Assembly: GCA_947452635.1 (NCBI GenBank)
Contig: CANGEE010000010.1
Location: 1-32,370 of the forward strand
DNA length: 32,370 bases
Source: Comamonadaceae bacterium
Lineage (GTDB): Bacteria; Pseudomonadota; Gammaproteobacteria; Burkholderiales; Burkholderiaceae_C
Direction of reading: 5' to 3'
A program made the translations under genes and the position numbers. This document shows, piece by piece, positions 17,338 through 27,288 of this stretch. Below the pieces are notes generated by a model. It saw only the letters and a program-made list of their open reading frames with translations, did no database searches and was not told the origin of the DNA. Position 1 is the stretch's first letter, and each line of letters starts with the position of its first letter.

Positions 17338-20300
17338 TTAAAGCGCTGAGCCGGGCCCAGCCTGAAGCCCGGGCGCAACGCCGGCTTTTCGGCGCAACCA
17401 TTGCGCCAAGTCATCCATATAGCAGTACATCACGGGCACCACCACCAGGGTCAAGAGCGAGGAGGTGATGACCCCGCCGATCACAGCCTGGCCCATGGGG
17501 GCACGTTGCTCAGAGCCTTCTGTCAAGGCAAAGGCCAGCGGGATCATGCCGAAGATCATGGCCAAGGTGGTCATCAAAATCGGGCGCAGACGCACTTGGG
17601 CCGCCATCATCAAAGCTTCATGGCGTGCCATGCCCTGTTCGGTGGCTCGGATGGCAAAGTCCACCAACAAGATGGCATTTTTGGTGACCAAGCCCATCAG
17701 CATGACCACACCAATCACCGAAAACATCGACAAGGCTGAGCGAAAAGCCATCAAGGCCAGTACCACACCGATCAAGGTCAGGGGCAGCGAGGTCATCAAG
17801 GCCACGGGTTGAAAGAAGCTTTTGAACTGGCTGGCCAAAATCATGTAAATGAAGATGATGGCCATGGCCAAGGCGGAGACGGCATAGCCAAACGACTCCT
17901 TCATGCTTTTGGTGGAGCCGCCAAACTGATAGCGGTAGCCGGCAGGAAAGGGCAGCGTTTCCATGGCTTTTTGGATGTCAGCGGAGACTTCCCCCGCTGT
18001 GCGGCCATAGGCGTTGGCGTTGATAGACACTTCGCGCATCAGGTCGCGTCGGTTGATCTGATTGGTGCCGGTGGTTTCGCTGACCTTGGCCACTTGCCCC
18101 AAGCGCACAATGCGGCTGCTGCCATCGGCGGGGTTGGTGACGGCAAAGGGCAGGCGCTCCAAATCTTGTGGCGTGTTGCGCGCACGCGGATCCAGGCGCA
18201 CATTCACATCGTAGGTTTGATCGTCTGGCGCGCGCCAGTTACCCACTGTGAGCCCTGCCACCAAGGTGCGCAAAGGCCCCGACAGCTGCGCCACGCCCAG
18301 ACCCAGATCGGCGGCCGATTCGCGCAGCACCTCGATGGCGATGGTCGGCTTGTTGGCTTTGAAGCTGGAGTCCAAGTCGACCAGGCCCGCAATGGTGCGC
18401 AGTTTGTCCATCGCCAGCAGGGTCAGCCTTTCCAATTCGCGTTGATCGGCGCCTTGCAGCGAAAACTCAATTTGTTTGCTGCCGCCCACCGAGTCGGGGG
18501 TTCCTACTTGGGTCACGGTGATGCCAGGGACACGGTTCAAACGTTCTCGCAAGACGGCAGAAATTTGGTCCACGCTGCGTTGGCGGTCTTTGCGGTCCAC
18601 AAAACGAATGCCTAAATTCACATTGTTTTTCCCGAGCGCGTTGCCGGTGTTGAGGGTGGCCACGGTGTAACGCACTTCAGGCACTTCACGCACGATGGCT
18701 TCTACCTGGCGTGCTTTGGCGGCGGTGGCTTCCAAGGACGACCCCACCGGGGTTTGGAAGGCCACGCTGGCTTCCGAAAAGTCCGCCTTGGGAACGAACT
18801 CGGTGCCCAACAGAGGCACCATGGCCACGCTGACCCCAAACACGCCCAAAGCCATCAGCACGGTGGTGCGCTTGTGCCCCAAAGCCCAGCGCAAAATGCC
18901 TTGGTAGCCGTCAGAAAGCCCATCGGTAGCGCGGTCAAAAAAGTGGGTCACGCGGCCAATGGTTTTGTCGTACAGGCTGATGGCCACCCATTTGCCGTGG
19001 GTGTGGATACTGGGGTCGTGCCAGATGCTCGACAGCATCGGGTCCAAGGTGAAACTCACAAACATGGAGATGCTGACTGCCGCCACGATGGTGATGCCAA
19101 ATTCGTGGAAGAACTGGCCGATGATGCCCTGCATAAAGCCAATCGGCAAAAACACGGCCACGATGGACAAAGTCGTGGCCAAGACGGCCAAGCCAATTTC
19201 TTGCGTGCCATCCATCGCCGACTGAAATGCGCTTTTGCCCATGTGCATGTGGCGCACGATGTTCTCGCGCACCACGATCGCGTCGTCAATCAACAAGCCC
19301 ACGCACAACGACAGGGCCATCAAGGTGATCATGTTGATGGTGAAACCAAACAGGTCCATGAACAAAAACGTGCCGATGATGGAGATCGGCAATGTCAAGC
19401 CGGTGATCACCGTGGAGCGCCAGGAGTTAAGGAACAAAAACACAATCAACACGGTGAGCAAGGCGCCTTCAATCAGGGTGCGGCGCACGTTCTCAACGCC
19501 GACACGGATAGAGCGAGAGTTGTCGGTCACAGGCTCCAGTCGGATGCCTGGGGGCAGTTGCAGTTGAATGTCTTTGAGCGCTTTGAGTAAACCATCCACC
19601 ACCTCGATGGTGTTTTCGTCTTGCGACTTTTGCACTGTCAGCAACAAGGTGCGCTGGCCATTGAACATGGCCAGGCTTTCCAGCTCTTGCGCCGCATCGG
19701 TGACTTTGGCCACCTGCGATAAACGCACTGCGCTGCCCGCTTTTTTGGCCACGATGATCTGACCAAAATCTTCAGGCCGCAGCATGCGCGACTGCACCTG
19801 GACCACGCGTTCCTGCGCCAGTGATTTGAGCGTGCCCACCGGCAGATCCTGGTTCTCATTGCGCACGGCATTGGTCACTTGGTCGACTGTGACGCCCAAG
19901 GCCTCCATGGCCTCGGGTTGAAGGTATAAATTGAGTTCGCGTCGGCTGCCACCCACCACCGTGACCGAACCGACACCGCGCACGTTTTCCAGTTTCTTTT
20001 TCAGGACCTGTTCGGACCAGTTGGTCAACTCGACGGGGGTCGGTGCTTGGCCTTGGGGGACGGCTTGCGGCATGACCGCCAGCGACCAAACGGCGCGGCT
20101 GGACGGATCAAAGCGCAGCACGCGGGGTTCTTTGACTTCGGTGCGCAGCAGGGGTTTCACGGCGGCCACTTTTTCCCGCACATCTTCGGCCGCTTTGCGG
20201 CTGTTGATGCCCAGGCCAAACTCCATCACCACCACCGACTGACCTTCGTAGGTGCGCGAGGTCAGGGCGCTGATGCCGGCAATCGAGTTGACGCCTTCCT

Positions 20301-20502
20301 CGATTTTTTTGGTGACTTCGCTTTCCACAATTTCAGGACTGGCGCCGGGGTATTCGGTCAGCACCACCACCACGGGAAAGTCAATGTTGGGAAACTGATC
20401 GACCTTCAAGCGTTGCAGAGAGAACAAACCCAGCACCACAATGGCGAGCATGACCATGGTCGCAAAGACCGGGTTTTTCAGGCTGACTTGGGTGAACCAC
20501 AT
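17338..20502 (-). CDS. Efflux RND transporter permease (AcrB/MdtB-type HAE family)
   Basis: [47 protein letters not shown]4 [13 protein letters not shown]; 1054 aa. Confidence 0.96.
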   Translation of the reverse strand: MWFTQVSLKNPVFATMVMLAIVVLGLFSLQRLKVDQFPNIDFPVVVVLTEYPGASPEIVESEVTKKIEEGVNSIAGISALTSRTYEGQSVVVMEFGLGINSRKAAEDVREKVAAVKPLLRTEVKEPRVLRFDPSSRAVWSLAVMPQAVPQGQAPTPVELTNWSEQVLKKKLENVRGVGSVTVVGGSRRELNLYLQPEAMEALGVTVDQVTNAVRNENQDLPVGTLKSLAQERVVQVQSRMLRPEDFGQIIVAKKAGSAVRLSQVAKVTDAAQELESLAMFNGQRTLLLTVQKSQDENTIEVVDGLLKALKDIQLQLPPGIRLEPVTDNSRSIRVGVENVRRTLIEGALLTVLIVFLFLNSWRSTVITGLTLPISIIGTFLFMDLFGFTINMITLMALSLCVGLLIDDAIVVRENIVRHMHMGKSAFQSAMDGTQEIGLAVLATTLSIVAVFLPIGFMQGIIGQFFHEFGITIVAAVSISMFVSFTLDPMLSSIWHDPSIHTHGKWVAISLYDKTIGRVTHFFDRATDGLSDGYQGILRWALGHKRTTVLMALGVFGVSVAMVPLLGTEFVPKADFSEASVAFQTPVGSSLEATAAKARQVEAIVREVPEVRYTVATLNTGNALGKNNVNLGIRFVDRKDRQRSVDQISAVLRERLNRVPGITVTQVGTPDSVGGSKQIEFSLQGADQRELERLTLLAMDKLRTIAGLVDLDSSFKANKPTIAIEVLRESAADLGLGVAQLSGPLRTLVAGLTVGNWRAPDDQTYDVNVRLDPRARNTPQDLERLPFAVTNPADGSSRIVRLGQVAKVSETTGTNQINRRDLMREVSINANAYGRTAGEVSADIQKAMETLPFPAGYRYQFGGSTKSMKESFGYAVSALAMAIIFIYMILASQFKSFFQPVALMTSLPLTLIGVVLALMAFRSALSMFSVIGVVMLMGLVTKNAILLVDFAIRATEQGMARHEALMMAAQVRLRPILMTTLAMIFGMIPLAFALTEGSEQRAPMGQAVIGGVITSSLLTLVVVPVMYCYMDDLAQWLRRKAGVAPGLQAGPGSAL

Positions 20503-20510
20503 GGCGTGCT

Positions 20511-21659
20511 TTAAGGTTTCACCGTGGTGAACTTCACCCGCGTGCCTTCGCGCACCGCGCCTGTGCTGACGCTCAAAATGGTCGTGCCCTCGCGCAGGGT
20601 TGCGCCGACGCCGGTCACCGCCACCATGCTTTGCGCTTGGGACTGTCCGCGAGCACCCAGAGTGACTGTCATGTGGCGCACCTGGTCGTTATCGATCCAT
20701 TGCACATAGGGCTGTGGCTTGTCGGTGCGCACCGAGGTGAGGGGCACGGCCAACACCGAGATGTCGGTGGTAGCCAGCTGGCCTTGCACAAACAGGCCTT
20801 GGCGCAATTCAGGTTGCGCTTGCACAGCCAAGTAAATCAGCACACTGCGACTGCCTGCTTGGGTGCTGGGATTGATGCGCAGCACCCGCGCTTGGACAGG
20901 GACCGAGCTGCCCTCCAGCGCCAAACGGGCGCTTTGACCGATGCGCACTGCAGCAGCGTCGGCCGGGGGGAGGGCGGCCTCCACTTCGAGTTGAGTCAGG
21001 TCGACAATTTCCAGGATGCGGGCATCGGGCGCCACGCGTTCGCCGGCTTGGGCCAGGCGCTGCGCAACCAGTCCCGACAGCGGGGCTTTGAGCACCGTGT
21101 CTTCGACCGACTTGCGCGCCACGTCCAGCGCAGCCACGGCTGCTTGGTGGCTGGCCTTGGCGCCGTTCAAGTTAAACAGCGAAGTGTCCAAGGCCGTTTT
21201 GGAAATAAAGCCTTGATCGACCAAGGCCTGGTTGTTGTCGAATTGCTTTTGCGCCACTTCGACCTGCGCCATGGCCGCATCCACTTGCCTTTGGGCTTGG
21301 CGCTGGCGCGCCAGGTATTCGGTGGGGTCCACTCGGGCCACCACCTGACCTTGCTTGACGCGATCGCCTTCGCGCAGTGTGAAATCGATCAGCTCTCCAG
21401 CGACGCGGGCTTTGACCACCGCAGAGTTCACGGCTTTGAGGGTGCCGGACACGCTCAGGCCCTGGGTCAGGGTCAGGGTTTGCGCCAAAACGGTGTCTGA
21501 GGGCGCCAATTCCAAGGTTTGCGCCCTCTCTTTGGCGGCCTCTGCGGCCACAGTCGCCGCCAGCGCAGTGGCTTTGCGCTGCGCCAGCCCTTGGTAAGCG
21601 CCCCAAGCGGCCACCAGAACAATGACCGCCAGGGTGATAAGGCGCAAATGCTTTTTCAT
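20511..21659 (-). CDS. Efflux RND transporter periplasmic adaptor subunit
   Basis: GTLKAVNSAVVKARVAGELIDFTLREGDRVKQGQVVARVDPTEY; DTVLKAPLSGLVAQRLAQAGERV; lipoyl/HlyD motifs. Confidence 0.94.
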   Translation of the reverse strand: MKKHLRLITLAVIVLVAAWGAYQGLAQRKATALAATVAAEAAKERAQTLELAPSDTVLAQTLTLTQGLSVSGTLKAVNSAVVKARVAGELIDFTLREGDRVKQGQVVARVDPTEYLARQRQAQRQVDAAMAQVEVAQKQFDNNQALVDQGFISKTALDTSLFNLNGAKASHQAAVAALDVARKSVEDTVLKAPLSGLVAQRLAQAGERVAPDARILEIVDLTQLEVEAALPPADAAAVRIGQSARLALEGSSVPVQARVLRINPSTQAGSRSVLIYLAVQAQPELRQGLFVQGQLATTDISVLAVPLTSVRTDKPQPYVQWIDNDQVRHMTVTLGARGQSQAQSMVAVTGVGATLREGTTILSVSTGAVREGTRVKFTTVKP

Positions 21660-21663
21660 GCGT

Positions 21664-22302
21664 TCAATGTCCTGCGGCCAGACCGCGCACCAACAGACTG
21701 GCGTGATGGGTGATGAATTGTTCGGGATGGATCGACGGTTGGGCACCGCTGCAAGCGCCGGTGGCGTGCTTTTCCATCACCAAAAAGATCAGGGGGGACA
21801 TGACCGAGTAGATGGTGTTGTCGACATCGATGGCGCGAAACTCGCCACTGTCGATGCCGCGTTGCAGCACCAAGCGCACCAAGGATTGGGCCGGCAGGAT
21901 CACGTTGGTGCGGAAAAATGCAGCCAGTTCCGGGAAGTTGCCAGCCTCGCTCATCATCAGCTTGGAGATGCCGGAGGCTTTGGTGGCACCATAACGCCGC
22001 CACCACTCCAACATCATCCACGTGAGCAATTCGCCGCTGCTGCCGGCAAAGTTTTCGGCTTCGCTGATGCCCTCGGCCACCGGGCGGGCCACGTTTTCCA
22101 TGACCACTGCTTTGAACAACTCTTCTTTGGATGGAAAGTAAAGAAACAAAGTGCCTTTGGACACCCCCGCTCGCGAGGCGACCTCTTCAGAGCGGGTGGC
22201 GGCAAAGCCTTTTTCAACGAACAAATCCAAAGCCGCCTCTAACAATTCACCAGGACGGTCTTGTTTGCGACGTTCTCGTTTGTGGAGTTGCGGTTCGGAC
22301 AC
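21664..22302 (-). CDS. TetR/AcrR family transcriptional regulator
   Basis: LLEAALDLFVEKGFAATRSEEVASRAGVSKGTLFLYFPSKEELFKAV HTH; GTG start; 4-nt gap to the adaptor gene. Confidence 0.94.
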   Translation of the reverse strand: MSEPQLHKRERRKQDRPGELLEAALDLFVEKGFAATRSEEVASRAGVSKGTLFLYFPSKEELFKAVVMENVARPVAEGISEAENFAGSSGELLTWMMLEWWRRYGATKASGISKLMMSEAGNFPELAAFFRTNVILPAQSLVRLVLQRGIDSGEFRAIDVDNTIYSVMSPLIFLVMEKHATGACSGAQPSIHPEQFITHHASLLVRGLAAGH

Positions 22303-22312
22303 AGGGCTTTTT

Positions 22313-22343
22313 AATGACTGACTGGTTATTAATGTAAGTCATT
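22313..22343. promoter_or_regulatory. Candidate TetR operator upstream of the efflux operon
   Basis: AATGACT-N17-AGTCATT: perfect 7-bp arms immediately upstream of the tetR start. Confidence 0.5.
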
Positions 22344-22396
22344 GGCACAGATGAGTCAATCGGAGCGGTGACTGCCTGGAGAGCCCTTGGCAGAGC

Positions 22397-23608
22397 TCAA
22401 CGCAAAGCGCGCAGCAGCTTTTGTCCAGCGCGTCCATTGACTTCATGACCCAGACGCGTTTGTTCGGCTTTGATGGCGATACGGCTTTTATCGCCCAACA
22501 CACCGTCGATCTCGCCAATGTCGTGGTCTCTGGAACGCAGCAGGGCTTGGATTTCACGCCGCTCGGCGCGCGACAGGCCCGCGTCATCGGTCGGCCAAGG
22601 CGTCGCAAAAGGTCCCGCGCCGCGCAGCCGGTCCGACAAGTGGGCAATCGCCAGGCCATAGCTTTCGGCGGCGTTGTAGCTGTACAGGGCATCGAAGTTG
22701 CGGAACACCAAAAAAGCGGGGCCGCCAGCAGCGTTTGCACCCGTTGGGGTCATCAGCCCTGCCGGAGCGTCGCTGGCGGGCAGGGCGCTGCCGTCGGCTC
22801 GTTTCAATCCACGCGCGGCCCACTCGCGCATGGCGCGTTTGGTTTTGCGGCCTTCGCCAGACACATCGGTTCCAGCAGGCAGTTGGACTTCAAAGCCCCA
22901 GACCTGCGAGGGCTTCCAGCCCGCTTGACTTAAAAAATAGGCGGTAGAGGCCAGCGCGTCGGCCACGCTGTCCATCAGGTCACGGCGACCGTCGCCATCG
23001 AAGTCCTTCGCCAAGCGTTCAAACGTGGTGGGCATGAACTGGGTCTGGCCAAAGGCGCCGGCCCAAGAGCCGACCAGCCGTTCGGGCGCAATGTGCCCTG
23101 CTTGCAAGATGCGCAGCGTGGCGAAGAACTCGCCTCGGAAATAGCGTTGTCGGTGACCAAAGCACGACAGCGTGCCCAGCGCCTGGGTCAGCGGGTACAG
23201 GCCCATGGTTTGCCCAAAGTTGCTTTCCACGCCCCACACCGCGACCACGGTGGCCGGGTCCACGCCGTATTGGGTTTCGACTTTGTGCAGCAGATCGCGG
23301 TGCTTGACCATTTGGGCCTGGCCTTCGGCCACCCTTTCGTCGTCAACCAAGACGGCCAGGTAGTCCCAAATGGGCATGCGAAATTCAGGCTGGTTGTTCA
23401 GCTTCTCCAAGATGCCCATGTCGGCGCGCAGGCCTTGGGTGAAGCGCGCAAAACTCTCTTCTTTCACCCCCGCCGCTTGGGCAGGGCTGCGCAAACTGGC
23501 CAGACATTGCTGAAATTCGGTTTGGGCCCATGCGGGTGAGGACAGGGCCAAACTCAGAAAGCCCAGTTTCAAGTAAGAACGCAAAGCAGGGACCAACAGC
23601 AAAGGCAT
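22397..23608 (-). CDS. Lytic murein transglycosylase (MltB/SLT_2 type) with C-terminal peptidoglycan-binding domain
   Basis: WGVESNFGQTMGLYPLTQALGTLSCFGHRQRYFRGEFFATLRILQAG; GSWAGAFGQTQFMPTTFERLAKDFDGDGRRDLMDS; C-terminal IQALLRSRDHDIGEIDGVLGDKSRIAI. Confidence 0.94.
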   Translation of the reverse strand: MPLLLVPALRSYLKLGFLSLALSSPAWAQTEFQQCLASLRSPAQAAGVKEESFARFTQGLRADMGILEKLNNQPEFRMPIWDYLAVLVDDERVAEGQAQMVKHRDLLHKVETQYGVDPATVVAVWGVESNFGQTMGLYPLTQALGTLSCFGHRQRYFRGEFFATLRILQAGHIAPERLVGSWAGAFGQTQFMPTTFERLAKDFDGDGRRDLMDSVADALASTAYFLSQAGWKPSQVWGFEVQLPAGTDVSGEGRKTKRAMREWAARGLKRADGSALPASDAPAGLMTPTGANAAGGPAFLVFRNFDALYSYNAAESYGLAIAHLSDRLRGAGPFATPWPTDDAGLSRAERREIQALLRSRDHDIGEIDGVLGDKSRIAIKAEQTRLGHEVNGRAGQKLLRALR

Positions 23609-23662
23609 GGCTGGGATTGTAGGGGGCGGTAGCCCGGCAATGTGGCTGGGCGACAAGGGGTT

Positions 23663-24397
23663 TTAACTGCTGCTGTCGCCAGCTTCGTCCAACTTGGTGA
23701 CATCGGTCGCAAAGACATAGCCGCTGCCGCGCACGGTTTTGATGAGCGCCGGCTGTTTGCCGTCATCCTTCAAACGTTGGCGCAGCCGAGAGACCTGCAC
23801 ATCCAGCGAACGGTCCAGGGGGCCCAAGTCGCGGCCTCGGGTTTGCTCCATCAACAGGGTTCGGTCCAGGGTTTCACCCGCATGCTCGGCAAAAAATTTC
23901 AGCAAATTGAAATCCATGCTGGTCAACAGGACCGCAGTGCCCTCCACATCGGTCAGCATGCGCTCGACCAAATCCATGGTGAAGCCGGAAAATTGCAAGT
24001 AGCGTGATTTGTCGGGTGGGCTGCTCAATTGCATGCGCCGGTGAACCGCTTTGATACGGGCCAACAATTCACGCGGGTTGTAGGGCTTGGCAATGTAGTC
24101 ATCAGCCCCCAATTCCAGACCGACGATGCGGTCGGTGTCGTCCCCACTGGCGGTCAGCATGATGATCGGCACCTTGGATTTATGCCTCAGGGTTTGACAT
24201 AAGGTAAAACCATCGGTGTCGGGCAGCATCACATCCAAAATCACCAGGCTCAACGCATCTTTGCACACCTCAAATTCGGCCCAAAAACCATGGCCATCGG
24301 TGGCTGAGCGCACCTCGTACTGGTGTTTTTCCAGATACGACTTGAGCAGTCGCAGGCTGATTTTGTCGTCATCAACGATCAAGACGGTGCGTGACAT
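23663..24397 (-). CDS. OmpR-type response regulator transcription factor
   Basis: TVLIVDDDKISLRLLKSYLEKHQYEV; LVILDVMLPDTDGFTL; LTASGDDTDRIVGLELGADDYIAKPYNPRELLARI; C-terminal winged helix DRSLDVQVSRLRQRL...IKTVRGSGYVFA. Confidence 0.95.
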   Translation of the reverse strand: MSRTVLIVDDDKISLRLLKSYLEKHQYEVRSATDGHGFWAEFEVCKDALSLVILDVMLPDTDGFTLCQTLRHKSKVPIIMLTASGDDTDRIVGLELGADDYIAKPYNPRELLARIKAVHRRMQLSSPPDKSRYLQFSGFTMDLVERMLTDVEGTAVLLTSMDFNLLKFFAEHAGETLDRTLLMEQTRGRDLGPLDRSLDVQVSRLRQRLKDDGKQPALIKTVRGSGYVFATDVTKLDEAGDSSS

Positions 24398-24798
24398 GCT
24401 GTGGCTAAAAGCGCTTGCAACGCACTGAGCAGCAGGCCGGCCATGCCGTCCAAGTGGCCGCGCCGCCCGGTCTGTGGGTTGGATGACACAGGTTGTGCCT
24501 GTCGATGTGTTTCAAAGCATGAAGTTGTGTGATGTTGTCTGTATCGGGACTGGGCCGGATGCCATAGGCCGTCGAGGGGCGCGAAACTGGCGTGTAAAGA
24601 AACATAGGCATGCGGTCAGGGGGAATTTAAAAAAAACGATACAAATCAAAGAGATAGGAAATGTTTCGGTATTTTGAAGCGTTGAATTGAGAACTTTGAG
24701 TTTACACATCTTAAACCATAACCTGCACTGACTGATCGATTTTTCCGTCAGCCGAAGCTGGCTGCGGGCGTCGACACAGGCTACGCAGGAGTATGGTG

Positions 24799-25983
24799 AT
24801 GTCGGTTCAAGCAGGATTTCGAAACACATTCAATGGCAGCCCTTTCAAGGGGAAGTGCCCTGATGGCGCCCTTGCGCTTGTCGGGCATGCATCCCGTGTG
24901 ATCGCTTGGGTGGGGGCCTGGTTGCTGTGCGGCGCTGCGGCTTGGGGGCAAGAAATACCCTGGCATTTGGGGCGTTTAGACGGCGCGCGGGCAGCGCCTG
25001 CGGCCATCAACACCGCAGGCCTTTTGCCTGGCCCCTACCCGGTGGTGGTGGCCGTGGTGGACAGTGGCGTGATGCCCGATCACCCCAGCTTGCAAGGCCG
25101 CTTATTGCCAGGGTATGACATGGTGTCTGCTCGCTTGAATTTGCGCAAAGTGCGCTCTGGCGATTACCGTCCCGATGACCGTGATGCGCGCTGTGGCAAC
25201 CGCTTGTTTTCTGGCGCTTTTCGCCTGCATGGCACCGAGGTGGCCAGCCTGATCGCGGGCAATGGTGTGGACGGTGTGGTGGGGGTCAACCCCCAAGCGC
25301 ACATCGTGCCGGTGCGTTTGTTTGGCGCCTGTGCGACATCACGCCAAGACTTGCTGGACGCCATTGCTTGGGCCGCAGGCTTGCCGGTCGCAGGCCTGCC
25401 TGAGAACCTCCACCCCGCGCGCGTCATCAATCTGAGTTTGGCGGGTGGATTTGCTGTGTGCGGACAGGATTTGCAAAACCTGATCCAGCGTGTGGTAGAT
25501 AAAGACATCTTTGTCGTTGCCGCTGCAGGCAATCATTTCCACAAGCCTTTGCAAGAACCGGCCAATTGCCAGGGCGTGATTTCGGTCGGCGCATTGGATG
25601 CGCAAAACCAGATTGCGGCTTACTCCGCCTTAGATCCCCGTACCGTGTTGTACGCGCCCGGGGGCGGTCCGACGTTGTCGGGTGATGCACAGTGGTCGGT
25701 CAACAAACTCAAGGTGGCCAGTTACGAAGCCAATGTCTGGGGCACGGAACACCCCAGCGCACTTTACCGGGGTGTGGGCACCAGCTATGCAGCGCCCATC
25801 GTGGCAGGTTTCATCTCGCTGTGGTTGTCCTACGCGCCGGGCAAAAAGCCTGCCGACTTTTTGAATGAATTGGCCCGGTTTTCACGCCAGGTCGAGCCCT
25901 TGCCCGGTTGCCCCAACTGCAAGCCGCGCGGTTTGGCCAGTTTGCAGGGTATCAACAAGAGCGAGCCGACCCAGATTCAATAA
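24799..25983 (+). CDS. S8 family (subtilisin-like) secreted serine peptidase
   Basis: Signal-like segment [18 protein letters not shown]; catalytic Asp [16 protein letters not shown]; His [12 protein letters not shown]; Asn AAAGNHFHK; Ser [22 protein letters not shown] at 24787-24791 favours ATG 24799 over 24793. Confidence 0.93.
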   Translation: MSVQAGFRNTFNGSPFKGKCPDGALALVGHASRVIAWVGAWLLCGAAAWGQEIPWHLGRLDGARAAPAAINTAGLLPGPYPVVVAVVDSGVMPDHPSLQGRLLPGYDMVSARLNLRKVRSGDYRPDDRDARCGNRLFSGAFRLHGTEVASLIAGNGVDGVVGVNPQAHIVPVRLFGACATSRQDLLDAIAWAAGLPVAGLPENLHPARVINLSLAGGFAVCGQDLQNLIQRVVDKDIFVVAAAGNHFHKPLQEPANCQGVISVGALDAQNQIAAYSALDPRTVLYAPGGGPTLSGDAQWSVNKLKVASYEANVWGTEHPSALYRGVGTSYAAPIVAGFISLWLSYAPGKKPADFLNELARFSRQVEPLPGCPNCKPRGLASLQGINKSEPTQIQ

Positions 25984-27173
25984 AACGCCTGCAGCCCGGT
26001 TTGGGCGCGGCCCAAAATCAGGGCGTGCACATCGTGCGTGCCCTCGTAGGTGTTGACGGTTTCCAGGTTGATCATGTGGCGAATCACGTGGTATTCGTCG
26101 TGGATGCCGTTGCCGCCGTGCATGTCCCGCGCCATGCGGGCCACATCCAGCGCTTTGCCACAGCTGTTGCGCTTGATCAGGCTGATCATCTCGGGCACTG
26201 CTTTGCCTTCGTCCATCAAGCGGCCCACCCGCAGGCAGCCTTGTAAGCCGAGCGTGATTTCGGTTTGCATGTCAGCCAGTTTTTTCTGGATCAATTGGTT
26301 TTGTGCCAAGGGGCGGCCAAACTGCACCCGGTCCAGGGTGTACTGGCGGGCGCGGTGCCAGCAGTCTTCGGCTGCGCCCAAAGCGCCCCAAGCTATGCCG
26401 TAGCGCGCTTTGTTCAAGCAGCCGAACGGGCCTTTGAGACCGTTGACATTGGGCAGCAAGTTTTCGGCGGGCACGAACACCTCGTCCATGACGATTTCAC
26501 CGGTGATGCTGGCGCGCAGGCTCATCTTGCCTTCGATCTTGGGGGCGCTCAATCCTTTCATGCCTTTTTCCAGCACAAAGCCGTGGATGGCCTCTTGCCC
26601 GCCGACCGAACCGTCGGCGTTTTCCAGCTTGGCCCAGACCACAAACACGTCGGCGATCGGGGCGTTGGTGATCCACATCTTGGCGCCGTTCAGAATGAAG
26701 CCGCCATCGACCGGCTTGGCACGGGTCAACATGCTGGCCGGGTCCGAGCCATGGTTCGGTTCGGTCAGGCCAAAACAGCCGACCCACTCGCCAGTGGCCA
26801 GCTTGGGCAGGTATTTCTGACGTTGGGCTGCATTGCCGTATTCGTTGATCGGGTGCATCACCAGCGAGCTTTGCACGCTGATGGCGCTGCGGTAGCCGCT
26901 GTCCACGCGCTCGACTTCGCGGGCGATCAGGCCATAGGCCACATAGCTCAGACCGGCGCAACCATAGCCTTCGATGGTGGAGCCCAAAAAGCCCATGGCG
27001 CCGGCCTCGTTCATGATCTCGCGGTCAAACTTTTCATGGCGCGCGGCCATCAGCACGCGGGTTTGCAAGCGCTCTTGGCAAAAGGTATGGGCGGCTTCGA
27101 CGATGGCGCGCTCTTCGTCATTGAGTTGCTCGTTCAGCAAAAAAGCGTCGTTCCATTGGAAAGTCGGTTTCAT
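25977..27173 (-). CDS. gcdH: Acyl-CoA dehydrogenase, glutaryl-CoA dehydrogenase type
   Basis: [104 protein letters not shown]. Confidence 0.92.
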   Translation of the reverse strand: MKPTFQWNDAFLLNEQLNDEERAIVEAAHTFCQERLQTRVLMAARHEKFDREIMNEAGAMGFLGSTIEGYGCAGLSYVAYGLIAREVERVDSGYRSAISVQSSLVMHPINEYGNAAQRQKYLPKLATGEWVGCFGLTEPNHGSDPASMLTRAKPVDGGFILNGAKMWITNAPIADVFVVWAKLENADGSVGGQEAIHGFVLEKGMKGLSAPKIEGKMSLRASITGEIVMDEVFVPAENLLPNVNGLKGPFGCLNKARYGIAWGALGAAEDCWHRARQYTLDRVQFGRPLAQNQLIQKKLADMQTEITLGLQGCLRVGRLMDEGKAVPEMISLIKRNSCGKALDVARMARDMHGGNGIHDEYHVIRHMINLETVNTYEGTHDVHALILGRAQTGLQAFY

Positions 27174-27248
27174 CGGGGCTCCTGGGGAAATTAAGAGGAA
27201 GGCAGTGTTTCAATGGGCACCATTGTTGGCGCTCCATGAATAGTTGTC

Positions 27249-27277
27249 TAATATTGATTAACAATGTAGCGATATTA
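27249..27277. promoter_or_regulatory. Candidate LysR-type operator between gcdH and lysR
   Basis: TAATATTG-N13-CGATATTA (7 of 8 symmetric) in an AT-rich divergent intergenic region. Confidence 0.4.
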
Positions 27278-27288
27278 ATTTTAAATCC

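Noticed and set aside
18754-19590. 278-aa plus-strand ORF and similar ORFs across 17401..21500
   Set aside because: Shadow frames of the RND permease and adaptor genes.
22372-22393. CTGCC...GGCAG stem near the transglycosylase stop as a terminator
   Set aside because: Short stem, long loop, no U-tract. Too weak to call.
24474-24677. 67-aa ORF in the regulator/subtilase intergenic region, and the 105-aa minus ORF 24512..24829
   Set aside because: No convincing ribosome-binding site or family resemblance, and they overlap the probable promoter. Possible but unsupported.
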